Positions 13,214 to 22,879 of a stretch of DNA of 60,000 nt are shown one piece after another (the first letter of the stretch is position 1; each line of letters begins with the position of its first letter). The translations under genes and the position numbers were made by a program. The stretch covers positions 13,087,872-13,147,871 of the forward strand of contig NC_087068.1 in assembly GCF_963678635.1 (NCBI RefSeq), read 5' to 3'. Under the pieces are notes generated by a model. The model saw nothing but the letters and a program-made list of their open reading frames with translations. It searched no databases and was not told the DNA's origin. Origin of the DNA: Symsagittifera roscoffensis. Taxonomy: Eukaryota > Xenacoelomorpha > Acoela > Convolutidae.

Positions 13214-14032
13214 CTATGTTGTGTGTATCCCCACTTTGCTCTGTAAGTCCAGCCCCAATATGCATCTCGTGCGTCGTTCTGTAATCAGAAACGATGCTCC
13301 CACTACTTCCCACCCGGCCGAACGGATGGTTGTGGTGATTGCTCCCAATATATTAATTGGCTGTTTATTGTAGTCTACAAATTGAGCGGTCAAATTTAGA
13401 TTCTCCCGTGGAATAAACTTCGGATTTTTAGAAGACTCTAAAATTTGTTTTGCTGTCGCCCAATTTATGAACGATACTGGACTACCGGTATCAATAATTA
13501 TATTGATGATTTGATGATCGATTCTCACCAAAGCTTTCAATGACTTCATTTTTTGTGATCGAGGATTCCTGCGAATATTAACCTTCTGTATGTCTTTACT
13601 GCTGTCCCCGATTTTCAGCTTTCTATTCGATTGCTGTTTTATATATTCATCTATCTGTTCCATCGACGAGATCTCCGATTCTATTGCCATTACTTCGAAC
13701 TCATCACATGAGTCAAAAGACTGAATCAAATTACACTCCTCATCTGAGTTAGATGATTTTTCAGCAATTTCATTTACTTGTTGTGACCTACACATTTTTG
13801 CAAAATGATTTGGTTTAGAACAATTTTTACATGTTTTGCGCATGGCCGGACATTCCTTGAAATGTCCTTCTCCAAATAACCGACCACATCGAGTACACGT
13901 TTTTGAATCCGTAGGTTTTCTCCCCTCTCTTCTGTCCGAAGTTGTTCTCTTTTTATACGTATTGCTCGATTGTCTCCTGCCATTTGCGTTCTTGTTACCA
14001 ATATTCATGATCGGTTCTTGTTTTATCTTCAT
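13214..14032 (-). pseudogene. Gag nucleocapsid and protease of element 1
   Basis: The N-terminal part is basic. Two zinc knuckles follow: one irregular (CTRCGRLFGEGHFKEC) and one canonical CCHC (CKNCSKPNHFAKMC). After an acidic linker comes a retropepsin with IIIDTGSPVSFIN and, further on, the CILGLD flap/core motif. The frame ends at an in-frame TAG (13214-13216) and the same frame then resumes as RT, so the break is a nonsense codon. Confidence 0.85.
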
Positions 14033-14039
14033 TGTTCCA

Positions 14040-14436
14040 TGAACCTGACCTGCACTTGCAGTCGCTGTGTTTGATTTTTTGAAATGCCTGAGTTGTCCTG
14101 TTTACCTTTGTTCAAACTTCAATGCTCTCTTCAGTACTTCCCCTGGTGAGAATGTTTCAAACGTTAATGTATCCTGCAAGTACCACATTTTTCATTTTCG
14201 ATATGAATAAATCACGCACTAGTTCATCTTCATGTGTTCCTAACTCCGCTTTGGCTGCCTGTGCAGTTAATGCTGCATGAACTGCCTCTAATGTTTCACC
14301 TGTTTCCCTGTGCCCGATTAAGCAATTTATAGCGTTCGTAATGTAACACTCTGTGTTTTATCAAATGAGACTTTTGCTAAGGCAACCATTTCCCGAAATT
14401 CTAACTTTGAAACTTCCACATGCGGATTCTTTTTCC
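14040..14436 (-). pseudogene. Gag capsid fragment of element 1 running into the gap
   Basis: Hand translation of the - strand gives an open stretch with ETLEAVHAALTAQAAKAE and GTHEDELVRDLFISKMKN, the typical helical Retrotrans_gag-like region that precedes nucleocapsid. Frameshifts separate it from the downstream gag frame. The upstream part is hidden by the gap. Confidence 0.65.
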
Positions 14437-14636
14437 NNNNNNNNNNNNNNNNNNNNNNNNNNNNNNNNNNNNNNNNNNNNNNNNNNNNNNNNNNNNNNNN
14501 NNNNNNNNNNNNNNNNNNNNNNNNNNNNNNNNNNNNNNNNNNNNNNNNNNNNNNNNNNNNNNNNNNNNNNNNNNNNNNNNNNNNNNNNNNNNNNNNNNNN
14601 NNNNNNNNNNNNNNNNNNNNNNNNNNNNNNNNNNNN
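14437..14636. other. Assembly gap (200 N)
   Basis: Exactly 200 undetermined bases, the same length as the second gap at 42883-43082, so probably a fixed-length placeholder of unknown true size. The 5' LTR and gag start of element 1 are probably missing here. Confidence 0.95.
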
Positions 14637-14885
14637 TTTGTTAGCGGTCGGACCAAAAAAGACCTGCGTAAAATCGTTTTCAAAGCAAACAAGACTGCTC
14701 GTATCAGGGCGAAGCCCTGAATGTTCCGACTGCCTTTCAAGGTTTATTGAGCAGCAGTAATACATAAAAAAAATTAAATAAAATAAATTAAAATGCAAAT
14801 TTTTTTTTCTAAAATTTGAATGTTTTTATGAAAATCATCCCCCCACACGCCAAATAAAGTACAAAAAGATGAATTTTGTTCCTTG
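14637..14885. repeat. Repeat R, left part of copy split by element 2
   Basis: It starts with GCGGTCGGACCAAAAAAGAC as at 7895, then CTGCTCGTATCAGGGC as at 51402, and ends at the insertion point of element 2. The repeat resumes at 31156. Comparison with the uninterrupted copy at 51397-51925 gives the pre-insertion site. Confidence 0.8.
14881..14885. repeat. Target-site duplication, left copy of element 2
   Basis: CCTTG abuts the LTR; the right copy at 31152-31155 reads CCTG. The related uninterrupted repeat near 51592 reads CTCCTTATAAC at this point, which fits a 5-bp duplication with one later base deletion. Confidence 0.7.
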
Positions 14886-15293
14886 TGAGTTAGGACCGAA
14901 GTGTAACTCATAGAGTAATTTCGGATAGGGTACACCGTCTGCTCGTCACGCTATCTTATTTTCGGCCGGATAGATTCGTGCAACTTCTTAGTCTAATACC
15001 GATCCTAATCTTACTCTTATACTATCTAGTCTCAGGTTGTTTAACTAGTCTCTGCTAGGCTCAATAGATCTAGGGTATACTGGTTTATTGCGGCTGCTGA
15101 AGTGCTCGGGAGAGTCCAACTAATTTCTAAGTTAAATTCAAATCTCTCTGGTGCTGAAATTACAAGTAACTTCAGCACTTACAAATAAGTGGGTTGTTAG
15201 TTAGATGGATCATGATTGGTTAATATTAAATACTTTACATTGGTAAAACATTTAATTTATCCAATCATAAAATATAGTTTAGATCAGGTTCCA
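14886..15293 (-). repeat. 3' LTR of element 2 (408 bp)
   Basis: It is identical to 30744-31151 (constant offset 15858). In the - orientation it starts TGGAACCTGATC and ends CCTAACTCA. It contains an AATAAA signal (15084-15089, complement), an inverted pair of ATTGG/CCAAT boxes (15212-15219 and 15261-15268) and a GTGCTGAA...TTCAGCAC stem-loop at 15151-15178. Confidence 0.95.
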
Positions 15294-15306
15294 CCCATCC
15301 GGGTTT
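15294..15306 (-). other. Probable polypurine tract of element 2
   Basis: Directly upstream (- strand) of the 3' LTR the sequence reads CCCGGATGGG, which is purine-rich at its 3' end. It is weak as a tract but in the right place. Confidence 0.45.
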
Positions 15307-16913
15307 TACAGAGTTTTTTAGAATAGTTCTTCTGCAATTCGAAGGATGGATGATGGACGTTTGTTTTTGGCGAACATCATAATTTTCTTCCGTTTCCTCT
15401 TTTGTTAGGGAAGTTCCAGGAAGCTGGAGTTAGAGACATAAGACGTTGTGTCTTCTAGTGACAACGACTACGTCTTTGCAACAAACTCAAATCTGATTTC
15501 AGAATGGTTTGCTATGTCAGGTTTTTCTGTTCTGCGTGGAGAACTTCTTTTGTGTATGATCTAGTTTGGGAATGGCGTGGAGATTGTGCGTGGAGGGGAT
15601 GCCTGGTTACTCGGATCTGTACGTATACTTGAACATCGAGGTGGTCATTGGTCTAGTTCAATGAAGTCCTTTTCTGCGAGGTCAAGTCGTACTCTAAATC
15701 CTTTGAGTTGTGATTGTGAGCGGCATATCGATTGTAGTTGGTCATTCTCTCTCGAGTGTAGTGGGGTCGTCTTGTCTTTTGATGTTCGTCCTTGGTGTTG
15801 TATTCTGATCTATATATTGCATCATGTGATTTTACATTTTATAAAACTTTTATTAGTTTAATATTTTTTAATAATGATTTTAGTTAGTTGTTTTCACAAA
15901 AGCTTTTTGTTTTAGTTCGGTTATTTTGAAGAGTTACTCACACTTGAGTAGCTCTTATTAAAAATAAAGGTGTGGTCACAAAGCGTGGATATAGCGCGGT
16001 GGGTTAGGCCGGCTATAGAGCATGCTCAGGACGTCCTTCCTGGTGGGTTAGGCCAGGAGTGGGAGTATGATTTCATGCGGTTTTTGTGAGGGGTCCTGTT
16101 ATGTGACAACGTTTTATGTTGGGTTTGTTGTGGTCTTACTTATGTTTTGTTGGTTGTGTCCTTTTTTCAAAAATCAAATTGTTTGTGGTATGGGTTTGTC
16201 TTTCGACTTTTTTGTGTTTTATTATTTCTTTCTTAGACTTTATAATAGTCTTCAAAAGAATAAATTATCCAGTTTTAAACTGGGTTAATCCGGTTTGGGT
16301 ACCGTTGGTTTCCTTTTCTAAGTCATGCTGTTATTCTATGATTTGTGGTATTTAGTAAGCTGCGTTGGTTAGTTTTGTTTAATATATAATTCCTTTCCAA
16401 CCGGGTTAAAGGAAAGTTTGAAACATGTTATTATATGTTAGAGTTGTTGAGTGTGAAAACTTGAAACTGAAATTCATTATTTTAAACAATTCTTCGTGGG
16501 CGAGCTGTGCGAGTGTGGATAGAATTTCTGTGCGAATAAATGAGAATATCAAAAGGTTAGTACTGCATTTGCATTTATTTAATTTACTACATAGAATTTA
16601 GAAATTTACTGCTAGTCATGGGGGAATATTAAGATACAAATTTTCATCATAATTAGATTTACTGCTTGTGGGGGAAAATTTTAGAAATGAATTTACTGCA
16701 TTGGTATTAAATTTATAAATTTATAAGTGTAAGAGATTAATAGAATTTTTGAAATCTGTTTGATGAAATTTGCGATTTTTATTTGTCTTTTGTGGTTTTT
16801 GTAGGTGATCGTCGGATGAAGGCTAAAAATCTAAAGAAAACATGAATAAAGTATGGTGAGTTTTTTTAATATTTTAATTAGTTAGTAATATTCATTTAAT
16901 TCATACTTACCTG
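15307..16913 (-). other. Long 3' noncoding region of element 2
   Basis: No long ORF in the - orientation. It contains a direct repeat GGTGGGTTAGGCC (near 15998 and 16041), a CCAGTTTTAAACTGG hairpin near 16269, and repeated TTTACTGC...GGGGGA blocks near 16605 and 16665 that read as pyrimidine tract plus CAG on the - strand. The function is unknown; export, packaging or splicing signals are possible. Confidence 0.5.
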
Positions 16914-18719
16914 TTAGTCGTCGGGGAAAAAACCGTGGGGGAAGATGTCGTGAATTAGTTCTGAAGTTGTTAGTAGTTTAGCTAAGATGCGGATGATATT
17001 TTTAGTTTGAAGCAGTGGCCAAAGCAATTGAAGTGCCTTGATAGTGGTTAGTTCTTCAGTGCCAACTGCAAACTCATAAGGTGTGTTTTGGATTAAGTTA
17101 TATAATTTGTGATTGAATTTAGTGTTGTGGATGAATTCTAAAATTGGGATTTCTATGGGTTGTACAAACTCGTGCGGGATAAGGAAGGGTCGGGATTCTT
17201 CGGCGTTGAAGGTCTTGGTAATGGGACAGAAGATGTACATTTGGGTTATGGGGTCATAATTACGAAGAATACCATGGAGGTTAGTGTCTTTAATACAATA
17301 TGTGAAATTTAGGAAAAATGGTGAAGTGTATTTGGAATTAATGAATTGAAAACGATGGTGTGGTTGTCTAGAAGGTGTGTGTAGATCAAAGTGATTTTGG
17401 ATGAAACGATAATAACTATATGTGTGGGTTTGTTTAGTGCGCAACATAATATCGTGTGAGCAGTGTAAATCTCTTTCGTGTGGTGCAAGGAAATGAAAGG
17501 TTAGTGAAAATATTTGGAAGCGTTCTTTAAAACTTTCGTATGCTTGTGTGTCTGTTAGTGCTTCTGAAATAATGTGATCAAACTTTCGGTCGAAGATGTT
17601 TAGTGTGAATGTATATGGTGTCTTGATGAAAAATTTCTCGGTAATTTGTGGATTAGCGAAGCGATCGTCGTCTAAGAATTGATCTTGGTTAGCTCTGATG
17701 ATGTTGTGATCATAGTATTCGAGTGTATATTCGTTAGCTCTAGGTGCAGTGTGTGTTTTTAGTGATTTTTTATATCCAACGTAAGTAAATTGTCTAGGTG
17801 TTAGTGGTGTAGTGAGTCGATATAGCATGTCCGTATTTCGTTCTATATCGATGTGAGTGTTAGATAAAGGTAAGCAAAGAGGGTTAGTGAAATGATAATA
17901 TGAGGTCCAAGAGAGAGTGGGCATTAAAACGTATTCATCTACGAAGTTGCGTGTTTCGTTAGTGTCGTGGGGGGTGTTTAAGGTGTATTGTGGGAATGAG
18001 GGTAAGGTGATGGCTAAAAATTCTTTTGTGTTAGTATGCTTGGGGTGGTTGATGTATTCACGGGCTGTTCCTGGTTTTGCTGGGAAAGGATGGTTGGGGA
18101 ACTTTCTTTTAAAAGTGCGGTAAGCTCTATTAGTGTTGAGTGAAGATTCAGTTGATGTGGATGATGGTGCTAATGATTCAGTATAATTTGAAGAGGGTGT
18201 AGGGGTAGGGGGGTTGGATGAATTTATAGTGGAGGAGATTTGGTTTATGGTTGGGGTATTAAGGTGGTAGGGTTGTTGTTGGAGGGTAATAAAATTATCT
18301 AGCTCTGGGGAGATTCGGGGGGTGTCTGGAGAATGAGATGATTGGTCAGAATGGTATGAGGAGTAGGTTGGGGTAACTTGGGAAGCATAAGAGGGTGTGG
18401 GAGTAATGGGGTCAGGGTTATTGGATAATATGGGTTGAAAAGGGGGTTGAGAGAAATTAGAAGAGTTATGAAAATTATTGGATGGGGATGGTTCTGAGTC
18501 GGCGAATTCATCGGGGGTTTCAATATTCGGGTTATTGAGTTGTGAGATGGAATATAAAACTGAGATGTGTGAATTAGTGTCGGAATTCATGCCTGATGTT
18601 TCATTACTAGATGGAAAATCGGGTGGCGGAAAAGCAAAAAGTGGTATTATTGGGATTGGAGAGGTAAGAATGGTTGGGTGGGAATTTGATCGGTGTAGTG
18701 ATCCAAGTTGGCGGCTCAT
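16914..18719 (-). CDS. ORF E of element 2, unknown 601-aa protein
   Basis: The ATG at 18719 overlaps the env stop as ATGA (18716-18719). Residues 1-195 are Ser/Pro/Asn/Thr-rich and probably disordered. Residues 200-601 look globular and aromatic-rich, with no signal peptide, membrane segment or zinc motif. I see a recurring layout: a hydrophobic strand with Pro, then a strand, then an N-T/K...LY.L...TP segment. Examples are KEFLAITLPSF (232-242) with IERNTDMLYRLTTPLTP (292-308), EKFFIKTPYTF (361-371), and FIHNTKFNHKLYNLIQNTP (529-547). This resembles the small paralogous ORFs of element 3 (35864-37773), so one fold may be shared; that is inference from pattern. No known family is recognised. 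The intact length in a young element suggests a selected function. Confidence 0.8.
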   Translation of the reverse strand: MSRQLGSLHRSNSHPTILTSPIPIIPLFAFPPPDFPSSNETSGMNSDTNSHISVLYSISQLNNPNIETPDEFADSEPSPSNNFHNSSNFSQPPFQPILSNNPDPITPTPSYASQVTPTYSSYHSDQSSHSPDTPRISPELDNFITLQQQPYHLNTPTINQISSTINSSNPPTPTPSSNYTESLAPSSTSTESSLNTNRAYRTFKRKFPNHPFPAKPGTAREYINHPKHTNTKEFLAITLPSFPQYTLNTPHDTNETRNFVDEYVLMPTLSWTSYYHFTNPLCLPLSNTHIDIERNTDMLYRLTTPLTPRQFTYVGYKKSLKTHTAPRANEYTLEYYDHNIIRANQDQFLDDDRFANPQITEKFFIKTPYTFTLNIFDRKFDHIISEALTDTQAYESFKERFQIFSLTFHFLAPHERDLHCSHDIMLRTKQTHTYSYYRFIQNHFDLHTPSRQPHHRFQFINSKYTSPFFLNFTYCIKDTNLHGILRNYDPITQMYIFCPITKTFNAEESRPFLIPHEFVQPIEIPILEFIHNTKFNHKLYNLIQNTPYEFAVGTEELTTIKALQLLWPLLQTKNIIRILAKLLTTSELIHDIFPHGFFPDD

Positions 18720-21334
18720 CGTGGGCTAAAAAAATGATTATTTTGAGACTGAAAAGCGGTGGTATGGGGTTGTTCAATAATTTGTTCATAAGTATTATCA
18801 TCTTGTGACTGGTGTGTCATTATATGTTGAATGGGACTTTGTGATGTGGTGAGTCGAAAATTTGGATTATGTGTGATGGCTAAATTTCGAAAATTTCGTG
18901 GGACTAGGGATAGTGGATGGTTATTTGGTAGGGGTGGTAATTGTGGTGCCGTTGGCGTTATGTCTACATTGTTATGTTCTTCGTCGTATGTATTTTGTCG
19001 TGTTGTTATTTTTGTGTTATATTCTTTTATTTGTGCGTCTAAAAGAATTTTGTTTATAGATGTAGAAAAGATTCCAAAAAATCCTGCAAATAGTATGCGT
19101 GCTACACTTGCTTGTCTGTTTACTTGTGTGTGTATAGCACATGTGTTGTAGATTCCTTTTAAAAGTGAGAAAAGAAATCCAATAAAGTTAAACATTGCGT
19201 ATAAAATAGTCAATTTTTCTAAGATGTAGTAGGGCCATCCTAGAAAATCGAGGATCTCATTTTTGAGTGTAACAAAGCTAAAAATGTTGATTGGTGATAT
19301 ATCTTGGGGACGGTATTTTTCACCGTTTAGATATATATAATCTTTAATGTCTTTAAAATATCCGCTATAGTCTTGCGTGTAGATATCGGCAAATCCTGCG
19401 GTTTCTGCAAGTTTGCGTAAAATTTGGTCTATTGATTGTCTTTGTATAGTGTCCATTTGTGTTAATAATTCTTGGAATTGTTGTGTTCTAATGTGATGTT
19501 GAATATCTGATTTTGAATAGATTCCTATTGATTGTAAGTCTATATTTGGGTTTCGAGCAATAGCGCGAATGCTTTCTGGTGAAAATTTTTTGAGTGATTG
19601 CATTAATGTGGGATATGGTGTGAGAAGATAATATTTATTTTCATCAGGGTTTAGTTGTACTACATTGTGGCTGTTTTCTGATCCACATGGGACTGCGGTA
19701 TCCCAGAAATAGGTTCTTCGTGAAAGTGTATCCACGAAATGTACTTTATTCTTATAAAAGATAGGGATTCTTTTATAACATCGTTTATCTTCAAAAACGT
19801 ATAGTGGTGATACTTTTTTAGTACAAGTATAAAACCATAAGATGTTTCCTTCATAGTCTAAAAAATTTGATCTATTTCCAGATAATAAGTATCCTGCATA
19901 GGGTATTTTTAATACTGCTAGTGCAAGTGATTGTAATATTTGTGTTCGTTCTAATTCGCATAATTGGTGTAGTGTTTCTAATTCGGAGAGTGACATTTCT
20001 TGAAAAATTCGGCTAATTGTATAATCTAGTTTCATATCTAAATGAATATCATAGTGGATATTACCGAAATATGTAGTGTTCATTAGTGATAATTCTTGTA
20101 AGCGTGTGCTTCTGGTGTCCTGAGGTTTTAGATGTCCACCAGGTTGTCCGTTGCTTTTTTGAAAATTAACTGGTATATAGGATGTTCCTTCGTTTAAAGG
20201 ATGACCTGTGGCATATGGGTCGATTTTTATTTTTCCAGTGGTCATGTCGAATCCTTTTTCGTATTCAACTAATATTTCAGAGTATTGTGTTCTGTGAAGT
20301 GGATTCCTGTATTTACATGCAAGTTCTGTTTCTTGATATATTTGAAAACGTGTCAATTTGTTTTCTATATTGTCTATGTTTCTAAAATTAGAACTTAGTT
20401 TTCGTGATGGATGGACTTGTTCATATGGAATTGATTGTATAAAATATTTTTCGTGAAATTTTATCATACGAGCGTGTATTTTTGCTACTTGAAATGTTGT
20501 ACATGTATCTTCGGGGAACCAAACAATTGTTGCTTGTGTTCTCGTTGTAGGGTCGCAATAACCTTGATCATTTTTACAAGGTAATCGGATTCCTTGATAG
20601 ATCATTGTATTATCTGATAAATCTCGTGTTAGTTGTATTTTTTCGAGTTGTATTTTCCAATCGAAAAACATTATTTCTTGGTATCCTTTATTTTTTGTGT
20701 CTGCTTTGCAGTTTGATGGGTCATTTATACCAATGTGTGGTATCCAATGTTTATCGTGTAGGTCATAGGTTAATCGTCCGTGTGCGCCGTTATACGGGTA
20801 TTTTTCGTCTAGTTTTATATGTCCTTGGTGTCTTTCAAGTTGTGATTGATGTACAGAGTCTGAAAAAACTTGAAAATTAACTAACTTCCTTTGGGAGTTT
20901 TTATTTTGTGTGATGTTTAGTCTAAGTAATTCATTTTTACAATCGTCGGGATTGAGATGTAAAAGACGTTCTATATTACTTTGATAGAATGATTCATGGT
21001 CAAGTCGGTTTTTGTTTCCGTTCGAGACTTGTGAACAATGTACTTTCTTTTCGGAAAATGTTGCTGTGAATTTATAACCTGTAACTGTTGTTGCTCGGGC
21101 TTTTGAATAGAGTGTTGCTATTACATCTGTGGTTTCTATAGCTTGTGGTTCTGTTTCACATTGTGATACTTGATTTATTGCATATTTATGTAGTGTTTTT
21201 TGTTCATTTTCTTCACAATCGTAATGTGTTACTAATAAATCTTGTGGTCCTGTACGAGGAGAAGGGTTTATGTTTTGATTTGAGATTACTAGAAAAGGGA
21301 GTTGGAGAAAAATTAATAATTTTAGAATATACAT
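18716..21334 (-). CDS. Env-like glycoprotein of element 2 (ORF D, 872 aa)
   Basis: This is a predicted type I membrane glycoprotein in the env position 3' of pol. Residues 1-19 form a signal peptide (MYILKLLIFLQLPFLVIS). The ectodomain to about residue 698 has many Cys (for example YDC at 38-40 and QCE near 58-60) and several N-x-S/T sites. Hydrophobic segments lie at about 700-727 and 744-765, and a Pro/Gln-rich tail of about 107 residues follows. The N terminus overlaps the end of Met-less ORF C by 13 nt, and its stop overlaps the start of ORF E. The C-terminal half is clearly related to the truncated env at 37831-38911 (shared P-I-F-Y and F-V-D-x-x-(T/S)-R segments). I cannot assign the fusion class or viral source. 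No break is seen in this copy. Confidence 0.85.
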   Translation of the reverse strand: MYILKLLIFLQLPFLVISNQNINPSPRTGPQDLLVTHYDCEENEQKTLHKYAINQVSQCETEPQAIETTDVIATLYSKARATTVTGYKFTATFSEKKVHCSQVSNGNKNRLDHESFYQSNIERLLHLNPDDCKNELLRLNITQNKNSQRKLVNFQVFSDSVHQSQLERHQGHIKLDEKYPYNGAHGRLTYDLHDKHWIPHIGINDPSNCKADTKNKGYQEIMFFDWKIQLEKIQLTRDLSDNTMIYQGIRLPCKNDQGYCDPTTRTQATIVWFPEDTCTTFQVAKIHARMIKFHEKYFIQSIPYEQVHPSRKLSSNFRNIDNIENKLTRFQIYQETELACKYRNPLHRTQYSEILVEYEKGFDMTTGKIKIDPYATGHPLNEGTSYIPVNFQKSNGQPGGHLKPQDTRSTRLQELSLMNTTYFGNIHYDIHLDMKLDYTISRIFQEMSLSELETLHQLCELERTQILQSLALAVLKIPYAGYLLSGNRSNFLDYEGNILWFYTCTKKVSPLYVFEDKRCYKRIPIFYKNKVHFVDTLSRRTYFWDTAVPCGSENSHNVVQLNPDENKYYLLTPYPTLMQSLKKFSPESIRAIARNPNIDLQSIGIYSKSDIQHHIRTQQFQELLTQMDTIQRQSIDQILRKLAETAGFADIYTQDYSGYFKDIKDYIYLNGEKYRPQDISPINIFSFVTLKNEILDFLGWPYYILEKLTILYAMFNFIGFLFSLLKGIYNTCAIHTQVNRQASVARILFAGFFGIFSTSINKILLDAQIKEYNTKITTRQNTYDEEHNNVDITPTAPQLPPLPNNHPLSLVPRNFRNLAITHNPNFRLTTSQSPIQHIMTHQSQDDNTYEQIIEQPHTTAFQSQNNHFFSPR

Positions 21335-22455
21335 GTGTATGATAATCCTGAGTATGGATTATAAAATGTAATGTAGCCAATTGTGTTTTTGGTATATCTG
21401 TCGTATTTGTATATTACTTCAGTAGTTATAAACGGTGGTGGTAGTGATTGAGCTGTTATGTTAGGTGGATTTAATGGGTAGGGATGTTGGGTAATATTAT
21501 TTAACTTAACTGTGATTTCAAACTTTAATTGTAAACTGTTTTGTTGGAGTATTTGAATATTGTGATCACGGATATCGTTGTGAATATCTTGGCGATATTG
21601 TAATCTATTAAGTGCCCAGTTATGAAGGCGGTTACTTTCTTGATGTTGTCCAAATAGTGGTGGAGGTGCTGTGAATGTATTCCAATCTAGTCTTAAAGGA
21701 ATATTTATTGATGATTGTTCTCGATATCTGGCGTCGAGATTATTTGGAAAGTTTAAGTTAAAGGGTGGTGGTGAAAACTGGCTTATTGATGGTGTTGATG
21801 GTAGTGATAATGTTTCTGGTAGTGATGAGGATGTTGTTGTATCCGTAGAAATATCTATGGGGTCATTGACTAAATTTGGTTCACCTTGTGTAAATGAATG
21901 TGTAGTCCAATATGGTAGTCGTGATGCCTGGTTTGGGGGGTTAAAGGGATTTTCACGTATTTGCTCAGATGTTGGTGTTGAACCTAAGTAATCTGATGGT
22001 AGGCTTGAGGTGCTACGTTGTGAAAGAAGCGTAGGGGTTTCTGGTAATATACCAATGGGGTTTTCTGGAGTGTTTTGTGATGGGGATTGAGGTATATCAA
22101 AATGAACTCGGGGAGTTTGAAGATTTCTGTTTCGTCGAGGATGTATAATTTGTCTATTTATTTCGACTGTATTTTGGCTTTGACTAGAATTTCTTATTCT
22201 ACTGAGTTCTTGTGGTAGTGTTGGGTATAGGTTATATGTTGGTTCGCTTAAAGGTGCTTGTCGTTGAACTGGTTCTAGTGGTTCTGATAAACGAGCATGT
22301 CGTTCTTCAAAAGTGTATGGATTGTCTTGAAAAGAAATTCGTGTAGATGTTTGAGGATTTTGAGTAGTTGAAGGTGGTGTTTGGTTATCTTGGGATGATG
22401 TCGGTGAAGACTGATTCTGTGACTGTTGGGTAGCAATTTTTGATGGTTTTTTGAA
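21322..22455 (-). CDS. ORF C of element 2, 377 codons with no Met
   Basis: Hand translation of the - strand shows one open frame from just after a TAA at 22456-22458 to a TAA at 21322-21324, with no ATG codon in that frame. The first 250 or so residues are rich in Ser, Pro, Gln, Thr and Asn. The last 120 or so look more ordered, with DWNTFTAPPPLFGQHQESN and EITVKLNNITQHPYPLNPP. The stop lies 13 nt inside env, and the frame begins 8 nt after the ORF B stop. An open frame of this length in 30% GC DNA is unlikely by chance. It must use a spliced leader exon, a non-AUG start or recoding. Acceptor-like ACCCAACAG and CACAG sites lie near its start. No known family is recognised. Confidence 0.7.
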   Translation of the reverse strand, partial: FKKPSKIATQQSQNQSSPTSSQDNQTPPSTTQNPQTSTRISFQDNPYTFEERHARLSEPLEPVQRQAPLSEPTYNLYPTLPQELSRIRNSSQSQNTVEINRQIIHPRRNRNLQTPRVHFDIPQSPSQNTPENPIGILPETPTLLSQRSTSSLPSDYLGSTPTSEQIRENPFNPPNQASRLPYWTTHSFTQGEPNLVNDPIDISTDTTTSSSLPETLSLPSTPSISQFSPPPFNLNFPNNLDARYREQSSINIPLRLDWNTFTAPPPLFGQHQESNRLHNWALNRLQYRQDIHNDIRDHNIQILQQNSLQLKFEITVKLNNITQHPYPLNPPNITAQSLPPPFITTEVIYKYDRYTKNTIGYITFYNPYSGLSYTCIF

Positions 22456-22463
22456 TTATTACT

Positions 22464-22652
22464 TTAGTGAGAAATTTTGTGTTTATTATAATATTCTTCC
22501 AAAAAAAGAATTAGAAGGATTGTTGCTAGGGCAAATGTGAGGATTGCTTTCTTTATACATTTACAGATGGTCAAAATGAGGGATGATAAAAATGTTATGA
22601 AAATTACAACAAATAAAAAAATATCGGTTCTACTGAAAATTGTTCGTATCAT
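22464..22652 (-). CDS. ORF B of element 2, 62-aa membrane protein
   Basis: The ATG at 22652 overlaps the ORF A stop as ATGA (22649-22652). Two hydrophobic segments, about residues 11-30 (IFLFVVIFITFLSSLILTI) and 35-52 (KAILTFALATILLILFL), end in a short polar tail. The size, hydrophobicity and position are those of a small accessory membrane protein, but no family is recognised. Confidence 0.6.
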   Translation of the reverse strand: MIRTIFSRTDIFLFVVIFITFLSSLILTICKCIKKAILTFALATILLILFLEEYYNKHKISH

Positions 22653-22879
22653 TTAGACAAGTTGTATAAATCGTACCTGTGGATATAATCAAGGGTTTTG
22701 GAAAGTTGGAGGAATAGTTCGAGAATAGTGTAGAAAATTAAAAAAATGTTACAAAAAATGATTAGGATTATTAGAAAAGATTCAAGTATATCAAAAAGAA
22801 ATATTATAAAGGCTTCAAGTATTGAAAAAAAATGTTTAAAATTTATAAGTATTTGAGCAACTGTTTGAGAGAAGAGCAT
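22649..22879 (-). CDS. ORF A of element 2, 76-aa membrane protein
   Basis: It starts with ATG at 22879. A long hydrophobic stretch at about residues 15-62 (FFSILEAFIIFLFDILESF... to ...FLIFYTILELFLQL) could form one or two membrane helices with acidic residues inside. The stop is shared with the ORF B start in an ATGA overlap, the first of the coupled junctions in this element. Function unknown. Confidence 0.55.
   Translation of the reverse strand: MLFSQTVAQILINFKHFFSILEAFIIFLFDILESFLIILIIFCNIFLIFYTILELFLQLSKTLDYIHRYDLYNLSK

Larger units (their letters stand above)
8064..14436 (-). mobile_element. Decayed Ty3/gypsy LTR retrotransposon (element 1), 5' end lost in gap
   Basis: Reading leftwards on the - strand, the order is gag, CCHC zinc knuckles, protease, RT, RNase H, integrase, long C-terminal extension, polypurine tract, LTR. 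This gag-PR-RT-RH-IN order is that of Ty3/gypsy elements. The coding region is broken by at least four in-frame stops (near 13214, 12494, 10292 and 9989) and several frameshifts, and the second aspartate of the RT active site is gone. The element is therefore non-autonomous. The 5' LTR and start of gag would lie in the assembly gap. Confidence 0.85.

Noticed and set aside
15577-15861. + strand 94-aa ORF in the 3' noncoding region of element 2
   Set aside because: Wrong strand for the element, no motif, no splice or promoter context.
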